NCBI RefSeq assembly: GCF_009711095.1
Contig: NZ_WMJZ01000008.1
Location: 91,416-155,415 of the forward strand
Reading direction: 5' to 3'
Length of the DNA stretch: 64,000 bases
DNA from: Intestinirhabdus alba
GTDB taxonomy: Bacteria; Pseudomonadota; Gammaproteobacteria; Enterobacterales; Enterobacteriaceae
Shown: piece by piece, positions 18,556 to 28,178 of the stretch
How the letters are laid out: each line of letters opens with the position of its first letter
Position numbering within the stretch: position 1 is the first letter of the stretch
Made by a program: the position numbers and the translations under genes
Notes under the pieces: generated by a model
The model's database searches: none
What the model was told of the DNA's origin: nothing
The model's input: only the letters and a program-made list of their open reading frames with translations

Positions 18556-21474
18556 ATGCACTCCTGGAAAAAGAAACTTGTAGTATCACAATTAGCATTG
18601 GCTTGCACGCTGGCAATCACTTCTCAGGCAAATGCTTCTACGGATGTCTCCGGTACGACTTACGAAACCTTTTATCACCTTCACGATACGTCGGATCATG
18701 GTGTTAAATATAGAGGCTATGTGGGCTGGAATAATTTCGGCACCGATAGCGTTTACAACGGCAACATCTATCCGGTTATTAATAAGTCAACCGTTAACGG
18801 CGTTATCTCCACCTACTATCTGGATAATGGTCTCTCTACCAACAGCAATCCGAACAGCCTGACCATTAAAAACAGCACCATCCACGGTATGATTACTTCA
18901 AAGTGCCTGACGACGGATTGTGTTGACCGTGACGCCGACTATATCTATAACCGTCTGGCGCTGACCGTTGATAACACAACGATTGACGACAACTACGAGC
19001 ACTATGTCTATAACGGCACCTATAACGACGCCCCGGACTCTCACGCTGTTGATACCTATAACTTAGGCACCGCGATTACGCTGGATCAGGAAGTTGATCT
19101 GGTTATTAAAAATAACTCCCACGTTGCGGGCATCAGCCTGACGCAGGGCTATCAGTGGCTTGATACTGACGACAACACCGTCAGCACCGGCGTTGACAGC
19201 AAAGAAATTTTTAACAACACCATCAACGTGTCGAACTCTACCGTGACCTCCGGCTCATGGTCTGACGAAGGCACCTCCGGCTGGTTCGGCAATACCAGCA
19301 ACGCCAGCGACTACAACGGCGTTGATATTTATGACGCCGACGATCATGCGATTTCCGCTATCGCTAATCCGAACGCTGACAACGCCATGCAGACGGTGGT
19401 CAACCTCAGCAACTCCACCCTGATGGGCGACGTTTTCTTCTCCAGCAACTTTGACCATAACTTCTTCCCGCAGGGCGCAGACAGCTATCGCGACAGCGAC
19501 TCCCTGCCGGACACCAACGGCTGGGACGGCACCGACCGTATGGACGTGACGCTGGACAACGGCAGCAAGTGGGTGGGCGCGGCGATCTCCGTGCATCAGG
19601 TTGATAGCGATGGCGACGGCGTTTACGACAGCTTTAAGCCTGGAACCGACGCGACGGCGACTCTGTACGACATTGAAGCGAACAGCCTGTGGCATGGTTC
19701 AGTCTTCGGGATCGACAACAGCGACACCGTCTACGATGAAAGCGGACACGTTGTCGGTAACAAGGTTTACCAGAGCGGCCTGTTCAACGTAACGCTGAAA
19801 AACGGCTCCCAGTGGGATACCACCAAAACTTCGCTCATCGACAGCCTGAAAATCACCAGCGGCTCCCGCGTGAACGTGGCGGACTCCTGGCTGATTTCCG
19901 ACACCGTTGAGCTGACCGACGGTTCTGCCCTGAACATCAAAGAAGATGGTCACGTGGCGACCGATGCGCTGACCATCAACAACAGTACCGTTACGCTGTC
20001 CGAAGACGTGTCGGCTGGCTGGGGCACCGATAGCGCGGCGCTCTACGCCAACACCATCAATATCACCAATAACGGTCTGCTGAACGTTAAGAGCGATGCG
20101 GCCTATGCCCTGCAGGCTGATGTGCTGAACCTGACCAGCTACACCGACGCAAACGGCCACGTGAACGCCGGCGTGTTCGACATCAACAGCAACCGCTTTG
20201 TGCTGAGCGCCGACCTGGTGAACGATCGTACCAACGACACCACTAAGTCTAACTACGGCTACGGCCTGATCGCCATGAACTCTGACGGTCACCTGACCAT
20301 TAACGGCAACGGCGATGCTAACGATGCCGTTCTGGAAGAGGTGGATAACGCGGGCGATAACGTGGCTGCCGCGGTTGGTAACTACAAGGTGCGCGTTGAT
20401 AATGCAACGGGCGAAGGCTCCGTCGCTGATTACAAAGGCAAAGAGCTGATCTACGTGAATGACCAGCACAGCACCGCTACATTCTTTGCTGCTAACAAAG
20501 CCGATCTGGGTGCTTATACCTACCAGGCAAGGCAGGAAGGCAACACCGTTGTTCTGCAGCAGATGGGCCTGACCGACTACGCTAACATGGCGCTGAGCAT
20601 TCCGTCGGCCAACACCAATATCTGGAACCTGGAGCAGGATACCCTCGGTAACCGTCTGACCAACGCGCGTCATGGCCTGGCGGACAACGGCGGCGTATGG
20701 GTCTCCTACTTCGGCGGTAGCTTCGATGGCGACAACGGCACCATCCGCTACGACCAGGACGTTCACGGTATTATGGTTGGTGTTGATACCAAAGTTGACG
20801 GCAACTACGCTAAGTGGATCGTCGGTGCGGCGGCCGGTTTTGCTAAGGGTGACATGAGCCACCACAGCGGCCAGGTCGATCAGGATAGCCAGTCTGCGTA
20901 CATCTACTCGTCCGCTCGCTTCGCCAATGATATCTTTGTTGATGGCTCTCTGAGCTACTCTCACTTCAACAGTGATTTAACGGCTAACATGAGCAACGGC
21001 CAGTACGTCAGCGGCGACACCTCCTCCGACGCATGGGGCTTTGGCCTGAAGCTGGGCTACGACTGGAAACTGGGCGAAGCGGGCTACGTTACGCCTTACG
21101 GCAGCGTATCCGGTCTGTTCCAGTCTGGTGATGACTATCGTCTGAGCAACAACATGAAGGTTGACGGGCAGTCTTATGACAGCATCCGTTATGAACTGGG
21201 TGTTGATGCGGGCTACACTTTCACTTACAGTGATGACCAGGCGCTGACGCCGTACTTCAAACTGGCCTACGTTTATGACGACGCCAGCAACGATGGCGAC
21301 GTAAACCGTGATTCCATCGACAACGGCGTTAAAGGCTCTGCGGTTCGCGTGGGTCTGGGTACGCAGTTCAGCTTTACCAAAAACTTCAGCGCGTACACCG
21401 ATGTTAACTATCTGGGTGGTGGCGATGTAGACCAGGATTGGTCTGCTAACCTGGGCGTGAAGTACACCTGGTAA
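18556..21474 (+). CDS. Type Va autotransporter outer-membrane protein (AIDA-like)
   Basis: The 972-residue protein has a signal peptide (residues 1-28, ITSQANAS), a long Asn/Thr/Asp-rich passenger built of short repeats that fit a right-handed beta-helix (NSTVTSG, NNSTVTLSEDVS, LTIKNSTIHG), and a C-terminal beta-barrel of about 270 residues from GVWVSYFGGSFDGDNG to the terminal VKYTW. Passengers of this type promote adhesion or biofilm, but this one is not assigned. GAGGAGGG precedes the start. It lies beside hemB, where E. coli has yaiT/ehaC, so it is a positional counterpart and perhaps an orthologue. The passenger has lower GC than the neighbouring housekeeping genes. A subtilisin-type protease motif is absent. 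Confidence 0.9.
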   Translation: MHSWKKKLVVSQLALACTLAITSQANASTDVSGTTYETFYHLHDTSDHGVKYRGYVGWNNFGTDSVYNGNIYPVINKSTVNGVISTYYLDNGLSTNSNPNSLTIKNSTIHGMITSKCLTTDCVDRDADYIYNRLALTVDNTTIDDNYEHYVYNGTYNDAPDSHAVDTYNLGTAITLDQEVDLVIKNNSHVAGISLTQGYQWLDTDDNTVSTGVDSKEIFNNTINVSNSTVTSGSWSDEGTSGWFGNTSNASDYNGVDIYDADDHAISAIANPNADNAMQTVVNLSNSTLMGDVFFSSNFDHNFFPQGADSYRDSDSLPDTNGWDGTDRMDVTLDNGSKWVGAAISVHQVDSDGDGVYDSFKPGTDATATLYDIEANSLWHGSVFGIDNSDTVYDESGHVVGNKVYQSGLFNVTLKNGSQWDTTKTSLIDSLKITSGSRVNVADSWLISDTVELTDGSALNIKEDGHVATDALTINNSTVTLSEDVSAGWGTDSAALYANTINITNNGLLNVKSDAAYALQADVLNLTSYTDANGHVNAGVFDINSNRFVLSADLVNDRTNDTTKSNYGYGLIAMNSDGHLTINGNGDANDAVLEEVDNAGDNVAAAVGNYKVRVDNATGEGSVADYKGKELIYVNDQHSTATFFAANKADLGAYTYQARQEGNTVVLQQMGLTDYANMALSIPSANTNIWNLEQDTLGNRLTNARHGLADNGGVWVSYFGGSFDGDNGTIRYDQDVHGIMVGVDTKVDGNYAKWIVGAAAGFAKGDMSHHSGQVDQDSQSAYIYSSARFANDIFVDGSLSYSHFNSDLTANMSNGQYVSGDTSSDAWGFGLKLGYDWKLGEAGYVTPYGSVSGLFQSGDDYRLSNNMKVDGQSYDSIRYELGVDAGYTFTYSDDQALTPYFKLAYVYDDASNDGDVNRDSIDNGVKGSAVRVGLGTQFSFTKNFSAYTDVNYLGGGDVDQDWSANLGVKYTW

Positions 21475-21507
21475 TCAATTCCCTTTAAGGGAGTAAAGTT
21501 ATTTACT

Positions 21508-21539
21508 AAAAAATGCCCGTCATGGATATGACGGGCATT
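21508..21539 (-). terminator. Leftward intrinsic terminator between autotransporter and iprA
   Basis: A perfect 12-bp stem (AATGCCCGTCAT with ATGACGGGCATT, loop GGAT) is followed by U residues only when read leftwards; rightwards the next bases are AATGCAAG. It is therefore oriented to stop minus-strand transcripts coming from ampH through iprA. Rightward it may still act as a 3' stabilising hairpin for the autotransporter mRNA. Confidence 0.7.
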
Positions 21540-21557
21540 AATGCAAGGGAAGTATGC

Positions 21558-22181
21558 ATGCTATCACTAAGTAAACCTTTACGGGAGTTTGGGAAGCTTG
21601 ATAAATGTTTGTCTGCATACGGCACACGTTTTGAGATCGCCGATGAAAAACAACCTCTATATTCTACCGATTTAAATAAAGACAACACATTTTTTATTAC
21701 AGAGGGCGTTTTTTCCCTGCGTAGGGGAGAAAATGTACTGATCGGCATTGACCAGGCACCGTTTATTATGGGGTTAGCTGATGGCGTAATAAAAAATGAG
21801 GTTGATTATAAATTAATAACTGAAAGTAACTGTACCGGCTATTATCTCCCCGCATCTAAAATGATAAAAATTATTGAAGAAAAACAGCTGTGGCGGGAGG
21901 CGTTTTGTTGGCTGGCATGGCAAAATCGTACGCTGGAACTACGCGATGTTCAGTTAATAGGCAACAACTCTTATGAACAAATTCGCGCCACCCTGCTGTC
22001 AATGATAAAGTGGGATGAGCAGTTGCGTAGTCGAATTGGCGTAATGAATTATATTCATCAAAAAACCCGTATTTCTCGCTCGGTCGTGGCGGAGATCCTT
22101 GCGGCCCTGCGCAAGGGCGGCTACATCGAAATGAAAAAAGGCAAACTGGTCAATATTACCCGCCTGCCTTTTGAATATTAA
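21558..22181 (+). CDS. iprA: Crp/Fnr-like regulator IprA (YaiV)
   Basis: The 207-residue protein matches E. coli IprA (YaiV) along its length: the start MLSLSKPLREFGKLDKCLS, a cyclic-nucleotide-binding-like beta-barrel (LIGIDQAPFIMGLADGV), and a C-terminal winged helix (GVMNYIHQKTRISRSVVAE then LAALRKGGYIEM). IprA is reported to dampen hydrogen peroxide resistance. The ATG at 21558 is chosen over one at 21513, because the latter would lie in the hairpin and add 15 non-conserved residues; AGGGAAG precedes it. It is convergent with ampH with no intervening bases. Confidence 0.92.
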   Translation: MLSLSKPLREFGKLDKCLSAYGTRFEIADEKQPLYSTDLNKDNTFFITEGVFSLRRGENVLIGIDQAPFIMGLADGVIKNEVDYKLITESNCTGYYLPASKMIKIIEEKQLWREAFCWLAWQNRTLELRDVQLIGNNSYEQIRATLLSMIKWDEQLRSRIGVMNYIHQKTRISRSVVAEILAALRKGGYIEMKKGKLVNITRLPFEY

Positions 22182-23339
22182 TCAGGTGGCAGGAACACTC
22201 TGCACCTTACTTCTGCTCAACTCGCTCACCAGATCGTTGATCCCATCGCTCATATTACTAAATCGGGTGAGTGGAGAACGGGTTACCACGACAAAAGCGC
22301 CGATATTTTGCTGCGGAATCATTGCCATATAGGTGATAAATCCGCCGCCGCCGCCGGTTTTCTGTATGATGCCCGGGTGGCCGTTCTTCGGTGCCATATA
22401 CACCCAGCCGAGACCGAGCGCATCCGCCTTTCCGGGCACATCCATCCCTATGACTTTAGTCAGCTGCGAGCGCTGATAGATCGGCGTTTGCATACGATCG
22501 GCCTGACTGCTGCGGTGATAAAAATCTGAAGAAAGATACTGCTGCATCCAGCGCATCATATCTCCCGGCGTGGAATAGACGCCGCCGCTGCCCACCGCCG
22601 CCAGCGTATTATTGCAGGGGCTGGCTCCTTTTTCGGCAATCATCAGCCGTCTGCACTGATCCGGAGACGGCGTGAAGGTGGTGTCCTTCATCCCCAGCGG
22701 GCGGGTAATCTGCTCTTCAAAAAGCTGGGGATAGGGCTTGCCCGCGGCGGTTTCCAGCGCGTCGGCCAGCAGGTCGAATGCCAGGTTAGAATAGGCGGCC
22801 TGCGAGCCAGGGGCGCTCTTCAGCGTGGCCGTCGACAGCCAGCGCCAGCGCTGCTGGTGCGTCGGCCAGACGAAGACCGGGCGTTTCGCCGCGCCGCCGG
22901 GCTGTTCGCGCGGCAGGGCGCTGGTGTGGGTCGCCAGGTTCACCAGCCGGATGGGGGTTCCCTGCCACGTCGGCACGCGGGTGCCGGGTGGGGCATATTT
23001 GCTTAGCGGATCGTCCAGCTTCACCGTGCCCCGATCGCGTAATTTTACCAGCAGCTCGCTGGTCATCAGCTTGGTGAGAGAGGCGATGCGGATCACCGAG
23101 TCCAGCTGCGGGCGGACGTTATTGCCCGGACGGGTTTCGCCAAGGCTATGAAAAACGCGCTGGTTGCCGTCGATCACCACCAGCGCCATCCCCGTAGCGC
23201 CGCTGCCGTAAAAAATATGATCGGCATAGCGTTCGACGATATCGGAGGCGAATTCCGGGGCGGTAAGAGGCTGTGCTGCCTGGGTGGGGGTCAATGATGC
23301 CGCGTACAGCACGGCAGAAAAGAGCAGGCTACGTTTCAA
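22182..23339 (-). CDS. ampH: D-alanyl-D-alanine carboxypeptidase/endopeptidase AmpH
   Basis: AmpH is a class C penicillin-binding protein that trims peptidoglycan peptides in the periplasm. It has 385 residues with a signal peptide ending TPTQA. Catalytic motifs are the SxxK box S87-LTK, the YSN box (AYSNLAF) and the KTG box (QKTGGGGG). Length equals the E. coli protein. Its stop codon abuts that of iprA, so its mRNA must run antisense through iprA unless stopped; a leftward terminator lies beyond iprA at 21508-21539. Confidence 0.95.
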   Translation of the reverse strand: MKRSLLFSAVLYAASLTPTQAAQPLTAPEFASDIVERYADHIFYGSGATGMALVVIDGNQRVFHSLGETRPGNNVRPQLDSVIRIASLTKLMTSELLVKLRDRGTVKLDDPLSKYAPPGTRVPTWQGTPIRLVNLATHTSALPREQPGGAAKRPVFVWPTHQQRWRWLSTATLKSAPGSQAAYSNLAFDLLADALETAAGKPYPQLFEEQITRPLGMKDTTFTPSPDQCRRLMIAEKGASPCNNTLAAVGSGGVYSTPGDMMRWMQQYLSSDFYHRSSQADRMQTPIYQRSQLTKVIGMDVPGKADALGLGWVYMAPKNGHPGIIQKTGGGGGFITYMAMIPQQNIGAFVVVTRSPLTRFSNMSDGINDLVSELSRSKVQSVPAT

Positions 23340-23991
23340 CGGTCGTGTCCATAAGTTAAAAGAAAAAACAGCCGCGCGTCGTTCCGGATACGCCGGAAAT
23401 GTGAATTGCCCGACGAGGCGTAACGCGGCGATGAACCGGCTTACGGGGCGGCGGCGCAGGCGTGTTTATACTACCTGACGGCGCATTGCAAAGCGCTAAT
23501 GAGAGTAAGAATAGTGTTAAAAACGTAACGGTGGGCAAAAGCGGCGTTTTACCGGCGACGAATCTCCGCTTTTGCGATCCCGCACCTGTGGTAACCTCTC
23601 TTTTTTCGCTACGGCGCAAGCCACGATCGGAAAACGGAGGGCGCGGGCAGGCACAGGCGCTGCGTTACCCGGCCGGTTATCCGCGCCAGCGTGGACGCCG
23701 CGCGGAAAAACGGCGGCAGCCAGGGAATATCGATCGCTATCGTGGCGAAGGTCGCCCGCGCTGCCGCCCCGGCGAAAGCCCTGGTTATTCACGCATCGCC
23801 TGGGTAAACACCTCGTTCAGGACAATCCCAGGGGGATGAAATCCAGCGAAACAATTCTTCCGACGCGGAGGGAAAACTAAGCGCCGTTTTTCTGATCACA
23901 ATGAGCGGTTTCGTCAGATACGCTTACGGATCTTGCGTAAATACAAACACCGCGGTCACCATAATGATAAAGAAGTCAGCAGGAGAACATG
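23340..23991. other. Intergenic between divergent ampH and sbmA
   Basis: About 650 bases contain the divergent promoters of ampH and sbmA. Small GC-rich frames occur on both strands, but none has a ribosome site plus a family match. No strong operator or repeat was recognised. Confidence 0.4.
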
Positions 23992-25212
23992 ATGTTTAAG
24001 TCTTTTTTCCCGAAGCCGAAGGCGTTTTTTCTTTCGGCTTTTATTTGGGCGCTGGTAGCCGTTATTTTGTGGCAGGCGGGAGGAAACGACTGGGCCGCGC
24101 GCCTCGTCGGGGCGACGGGCAAGGTGCCGATCGGCGCGGCGCGCTTCTGGTCGCGGGAGTATCTGATTTTTTATGCCTGGTACGCTATCTGCGTTGGCCT
24201 GTTTGCCGGCTTCTGGTTTATCTACAGCCCGCACCGCTGGCAGCGCTGGTCGATCCTCGGCACCGCGCTGATTATTTTTGTCACCTGGTTTCAGGTGGAG
24301 GTGGGGCTGGCGATCAACGCCTGGTACGCTCCGTTTTACGATTTGATCCAGACGGCGCTCAGCGCCCCGCATAAGGTCGCCATCCAGCAATTTTACGCTG
24401 AAATCGGCACGTTTCTGAGCATCGCGCTGATCGCGGTTGTGATTGGGGTACTGAGCAGCTTTTTCGTCAGCCACTATGTCTTCCGCTGGCGTACGGCGAT
24501 GAACGAATACTATATGGCCCACTGGCAGCGTCTGCGCCACGTTGAAGGGGCCGCCCAGCGCGTGCAGGAAGATACCATGCGCTTTGCCACGACCCTGGAG
24601 AATGTGGGCGGCAGCTTTATCAGCGCCATCATGACCCTGTTCGCCTTTTTGCCGGTGCTGGTGCAGCTTTCCCCTCGCGTACCGGAGCTGCCGATCGTCG
24701 GTCAGGTTCCTTACGGGCTGGTGTTTGCCGCCATCGTCTGGTCGCTGCTGGGCACCGGGCTGCTCGCCGTGGTGGGGATTAAACTGCCGGGCCTTGAGTT
24801 TAAAAACCAGCGCGTGGAGGCGGCCTATCGTAAGGAGCTGGTCTACGGCGAAGATGACGCCAACCGCGCCGCGCCGCCCACCGTGCGCGAGCTGTTTCAT
24901 GCGGTGCGGCGCAACTATTTCCGCCTCTATTTTCACTATATGTACTTCAACATTGCGCGCATTCTCTATCTGCAGGTCGACAACGTTTTTGGTCTGTTTC
25001 TGCTGTTTCCGGCCATCGTCGCCGGGACGATTACCCTCGGCCTGATGCAGCAGATCACCAACGTCTTTGGCCAGGTACGCGGTGCCTTCCAGTATCTGAT
25101 TGTCTCCTGGCCCACGCTGGTGGAGCTGATGTCTATCTACAAGCGTTTGCGCAGCTTTGAGCACCAGCTGGACGACGCGCCTGTTCAGGAACAGATCCAA
25201 TCCCTTGGCTGA
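23992..25212 (+). CDS. sbmA: Peptide antibiotic transporter SbmA
   Basis: SbmA is a homodimeric, proton-driven inner-membrane importer that takes up microcins B17 and J25, proline-rich peptides and bleomycin. The 406-residue length equals E. coli SbmA, as does the start [17 protein letters not shown]. Several hydrophobic helices and the conserved ABC-like membrane fold are present ([34 protein letters not shown]). There is no ATP-binding domain, as expected. Two adjacent ATGs exist (23989, 23992) after AGGAG; I use the second, as in E. coli. yaiW follows after 14 bp. Confidence 0.96.
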   Translation: MFKSFFPKPKAFFLSAFIWALVAVILWQAGGNDWAARLVGATGKVPIGAARFWSREYLIFYAWYAICVGLFAGFWFIYSPHRWQRWSILGTALIIFVTWFQVEVGLAINAWYAPFYDLIQTALSAPHKVAIQQFYAEIGTFLSIALIAVVIGVLSSFFVSHYVFRWRTAMNEYYMAHWQRLRHVEGAAQRVQEDTMRFATTLENVGGSFISAIMTLFAFLPVLVQLSPRVPELPIVGQVPYGLVFAAIVWSLLGTGLLAVVGIKLPGLEFKNQRVEAAYRKELVYGEDDANRAAPPTVRELFHAVRRNYFRLYFHYMYFNIARILYLQVDNVFGLFLLFPAIVAGTITLGLMQQITNVFGQVRGAFQYLIVSWPTLVELMSIYKRLRSFEHQLDDAPVQEQIQSLG

Positions 25213-25226
25213 AAAAAGGAAACATT

Positions 25227-26330
25227 ATGTCGGCGCATTTCCGTCTCTGTTCACTTTCGCTGCTGGCCGCCCTGGCGTTAACGGGCTGCGGCAGCCGCTC
25301 CTCTTTGCCGTTAAAAGAGGGGGAAAAGCCCGTCGATGTGGCGAGCGTGGTGCGTCAGAAAATGCCTGCCAGCGTCAGGGATCGGGATGCCTGGGCAGAG
25401 GATCTGGCCAAAACGTTTTCCAGCCAGGGGCTGGCACCGACGCTGGAGAACGTCTGCTCGGTGCTGGCGGTGGCGCAGCAGGAGTCTGGCTACCGGGCGG
25501 ACCCGACGGTGCCGGGGCTGAGTAAAATCGCCTGGCGGGAGATTGACCGCCGGGCGCAGCGGATGCATATTCCGCTTTTTCTGGTGCATACCGCGCTGAA
25601 AATCACCTCGCCGAACGGGAAAAGCTACAGCGATCGGCTGGATGCGGTTAAAACCGAAAGGCAGCTCAGCGCTATTTTTGATGACTTTATCAATATTGTG
25701 CCGATGGGGCAGACCCTGTTTGGCTCACTCAACCCGGTCCACACCGGCGGCCCGATGCAGGTCAGCATCGCCTTTGCCGAGCGTCATGCCAAAGGCTATC
25801 CGTGGAAAATGGCGGGAACGGTGCGTCAGGAGGTGTTCAGTCGCCGGGGCGGGCTGTGGTTCGGCACCCTGCATCTGCTGAACTATCCGGCCAACTACAG
25901 TGCGCCACTCTTCCGCTTTGCCGATTTCAACGCCGGCTGGTACGCCAGCCGCAACGCCGCCTTTCAGAACGCGGTGAGCAGGGCCAGCGGCGTCAGGCTG
26001 GCCCTCGACGGCGATCTGATCCGCTACGACAGCAACGAGGCGGGTAAAACGGAGCTGGCGGTGCGCCGGCTGGCCGACAGGCTGAAGATGAGCAACGAGG
26101 CTATCCGTCGGCAGCTGGAAAAGGGCGATACGCTGGCGTTTGAAAAGACCGACCTCTATGCCAGGGTCTATCAGCTGGCGGAAAAAAAGGCGGGCAAGGC
26201 GCTGCCGCGCGAGCTGTTGCCGGGCATTCAGCTGGAAAGCCCGAAAATCACCCGCAACCTCACCACCGCCTGGTTTGCAAAGCGGGTGGATGAGCGACGG
26301 GCGAAGTGTATGGCGAATACGGCCGGGTAA
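25227..26330 (+). CDS. yaiW: Surface-exposed outer-membrane lipoprotein YaiW (DUF1615)
   Basis: This 367-residue lipoprotein has lipobox LTGC at residues 18-21. A DUF1615 body follows, with a lysozyme-like stretch (LAVAQQESGYRADPTVPGL). YaiW is co-transcribed with sbmA and has been linked to uptake of proline-rich peptides. The spacing of 14 bp and the AAAAAAGGAAAC ribosome site support an operon with sbmA. Enzyme activity is not established. Confidence 0.92.
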   Translation: MSAHFRLCSLSLLAALALTGCGSRSSLPLKEGEKPVDVASVVRQKMPASVRDRDAWAEDLAKTFSSQGLAPTLENVCSVLAVAQQESGYRADPTVPGLSKIAWREIDRRAQRMHIPLFLVHTALKITSPNGKSYSDRLDAVKTERQLSAIFDDFINIVPMGQTLFGSLNPVHTGGPMQVSIAFAERHAKGYPWKMAGTVRQEVFSRRGGLWFGTLHLLNYPANYSAPLFRFADFNAGWYASRNAAFQNAVSRASGVRLALDGDLIRYDSNEAGKTELAVRRLADRLKMSNEAIRRQLEKGDTLAFEKTDLYARVYQLAEKKAGKALPRELLPGIQLESPKITRNLTTAWFAKRVDERRAKCMANTAG

Positions 26331-26351
26331 TCCCTTCCCGGCCGGTTTACG

Positions 26352-26660
26352 TCAGGCGTAGCGGCGACGCCAGTGGGCAATCACGGCCAGCGCGCCGAAG
26401 AAGAGACAGCCGATGAGAAACGACGCCAGGCCAAAAACGGTGCCGACGCCCAGGCCAATTTCAACGTGGGGACGTCCGGCCTGCTGGATCTGCATCAGGC
26501 GTTCATAAACGCCCGGCGCGTGAACCAGCAGGTTAAGGATCTGCGCGCCTGCCCAAAAGCAAAACAGGACGAACAGAGCATAGGCTATGTTGCCGGTTAT
26601 AGAGGAGGCGTCCCGATGTTTCCCGCTGAACCAGGACCTGGAGAGAGTAAAATCAGCCAT
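26352..26660 (-). CDS. yaiY: Inner-membrane protein YaiY (DUF2755)
   Basis: This small 102-residue protein has two predicted membrane helices ([19 protein letters not shown] and [19 protein letters not shown]). It matches E. coli YaiY in position, between yaiW and ddlA, and in its [17 protein letters not shown] start. Function is unknown. In E. coli a second small gene, yaiZ, follows; I do not find it here. Confidence 0.88.
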   Translation of the reverse strand: MADFTLSRSWFSGKHRDASSITGNIAYALFVLFCFWAGAQILNLLVHAPGVYERLMQIQQAGRPHVEIGLGVGTVFGLASFLIGCLFFGALAVIAHWRRRYA

Positions 26661-26978
26661 AAAGACCTCCGGGAAATGCTGCTGCCCTGGCCTTTTGCCA
26701 GCGGCTGTCGTGAAGTTTGCCAGTTCAATGTGTTTGTCAATATCAGAATTTTGATAAATAGATTGTGGGAATCTTCCTGGTATGAGGAACTCTGGCGGGC
26801 ATCACAGATTCATTGCGCTGCGCCCTGAAGCGCGCGCAGCGGGACATGCCACCGGTCAATTCGCCGTTTACTCATAGCAGCCTTCACCCCGGCCGGGGGG
26901 CCAGGGTGAAGCGGTCATTCCCGGCGGGGTGGGCGACGCAAGGCGCACCGGATCAATTGCCGGGGCGGCCGGGGGGGC
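26661..26978. other. Intergenic with hairpin after ddlA
   Basis: The stretch contains an interrupted inverted repeat at 26882-26911 (CTTCACCC-c-GGCC with GGCC-a-GGGTGAAG), about 70 bases after the ddlA stop and without a U-run. It could be a REP-like 3' element or a weak terminator. No yaiZ homologue is visible. Confidence 0.45.
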
Positions 26979-28073
26979 TCAGAGGCTGGTTTTCAGCGCC
27001 TTATCCGCGGCGTGTCGCTCCAGCGCCAGCTCAATCAGCCGGGTGATTAAATCGGTGTAGCTCAGGCCGCTCGCCTGCCACAGCTTCGGATACATGCTGA
27101 TGTTGGTAAAGCCCGGCAGGGTGTTGATTTCATTGATCACCACCTCGTTTTCCGTCGTCAGGAAGACGTCCACCCGTGCCATACCGGCGCAGCCCAGCGT
27201 TTGCCAGGCCTCAATGGCGATGCGGCGGATCTTGTCGTTTATCGCCGGGGGGATGTCGGCTGGCACCACCACCCGCGCGCCCTTATCGTCGATATACTTG
27301 GTGTCATAGGCGTAAAAATCGCCGTTCAGGACAATCTCACCGCAGGTACTGGCCTCCGGGCGCTCGTTGCCCAGCACGGCGCATTCGATTTCGCGCCCCT
27401 GGATGCCCTGTTCCACCACCACCTTATGGTCAAAGGCAAAGGCCAGCTCGACGGCCTGCTGATACTGGGCCTCGCTGGTCACTTTACTGACGCCGACGGA
27501 GGAGCCCTGGTTGGCGGGCTTCACGAAAAGCGGCAGGCCGAGCCGCGAGGCCACTTCATCAAAGCCGTAGCGCGAGCGGTTGGCGCGGGTGAGGGTGATA
27601 AAAGGCGCGACGTTCAGCCCGGCGTCGCGCAGCAGCCGTTTGGTGATATCTTTATCCATGCAGGCCGCCGAGCCGAGCACGTCGGAGCCGACGAAAGGTA
27701 AGTTTGCCATCCGCAGCATCCCCTGCAGCGAGCCATCTTCGCCAAGGGTGCCGTGGACGATGGGGAAAATAACGTCCACCGTCGGCAGGGGCTGGCCGCT
27801 GTGGGCGTCGATCAGCTGATGCTCATTCCGGCCCGGCACCTGCGCAAGGCTGGCGGCGGAGGGGCACAGGGCGATGCGGGCGGGATCGTCCGCGTTCAGC
27901 AGATAGTTGTCGGCGTCGCTGACGTGCCACTGGCCCTGCTTATCAATGCCAAACAGCGCCACCTCAAAGCGGGTTTTGTCGATGGCGTCGACGATATTTT
28001 TCGCCGACTGCAATGACACTTCATGTTCCGCTGACTTCCCACCAAATACGATACCTACCCGCAATTTTGCCAT
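26979..28073 (-). CDS. ddlA: D-alanine--D-alanine ligase A
   Basis: DdlA joins two D-alanines with ATP for peptidoglycan precursor synthesis in the cytoplasm. The 364-residue protein has the length of E. coli DdlA and its start ([20 protein letters not shown]). The ATP-grasp motifs are visible ([39 protein letters not shown]). An upstream TTG at 28079 is possible, but the ATG at 28073 is preferred. It is divergent from the extensin-family gene. Confidence 0.96.
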   Translation of the reverse strand: MAKLRVGIVFGGKSAEHEVSLQSAKNIVDAIDKTRFEVALFGIDKQGQWHVSDADNYLLNADDPARIALCPSAASLAQVPGRNEHQLIDAHSGQPLPTVDVIFPIVHGTLGEDGSLQGMLRMANLPFVGSDVLGSAACMDKDITKRLLRDAGLNVAPFITLTRANRSRYGFDEVASRLGLPLFVKPANQGSSVGVSKVTSEAQYQQAVELAFAFDHKVVVEQGIQGREIECAVLGNERPEASTCGEIVLNGDFYAYDTKYIDDKGARVVVPADIPPAINDKIRRIAIEAWQTLGCAGMARVDVFLTTENEVVINEINTLPGFTNISMYPKLWQASGLSYTDLITRLIELALERHAADKALKTSL

Positions 28074-28178
28074 CTTCAACTCTACTCTCTACAACGCAAA
28101 GCCTATACATTACCACGACAAAACGAGGGATTCGCGGGCTTCTGCCATACTGGTAAGGAGATTTTGCAAGGGGGCTTC

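Noticed and set aside
22825..23151. 108-codon plus-strand frame opposite ampH
   Set aside because: It is antisense to conserved AmpH motifs and has no start signal.
23867..23896. Sigma-E-like promoter for sbmA (GGGAAAAC ... TCTGA)
   Set aside because: The spacer is about 13 bases instead of 16-17 and the -35 match is poor, so I could not support it, although sbmA is sigma-E controlled in E. coli.
26813..27046. 77-codon frame in the place of yaiZ
   Set aside because: It has no membrane helix pattern and no similarity to YaiZ, and it overlaps the ddlA 3' end.
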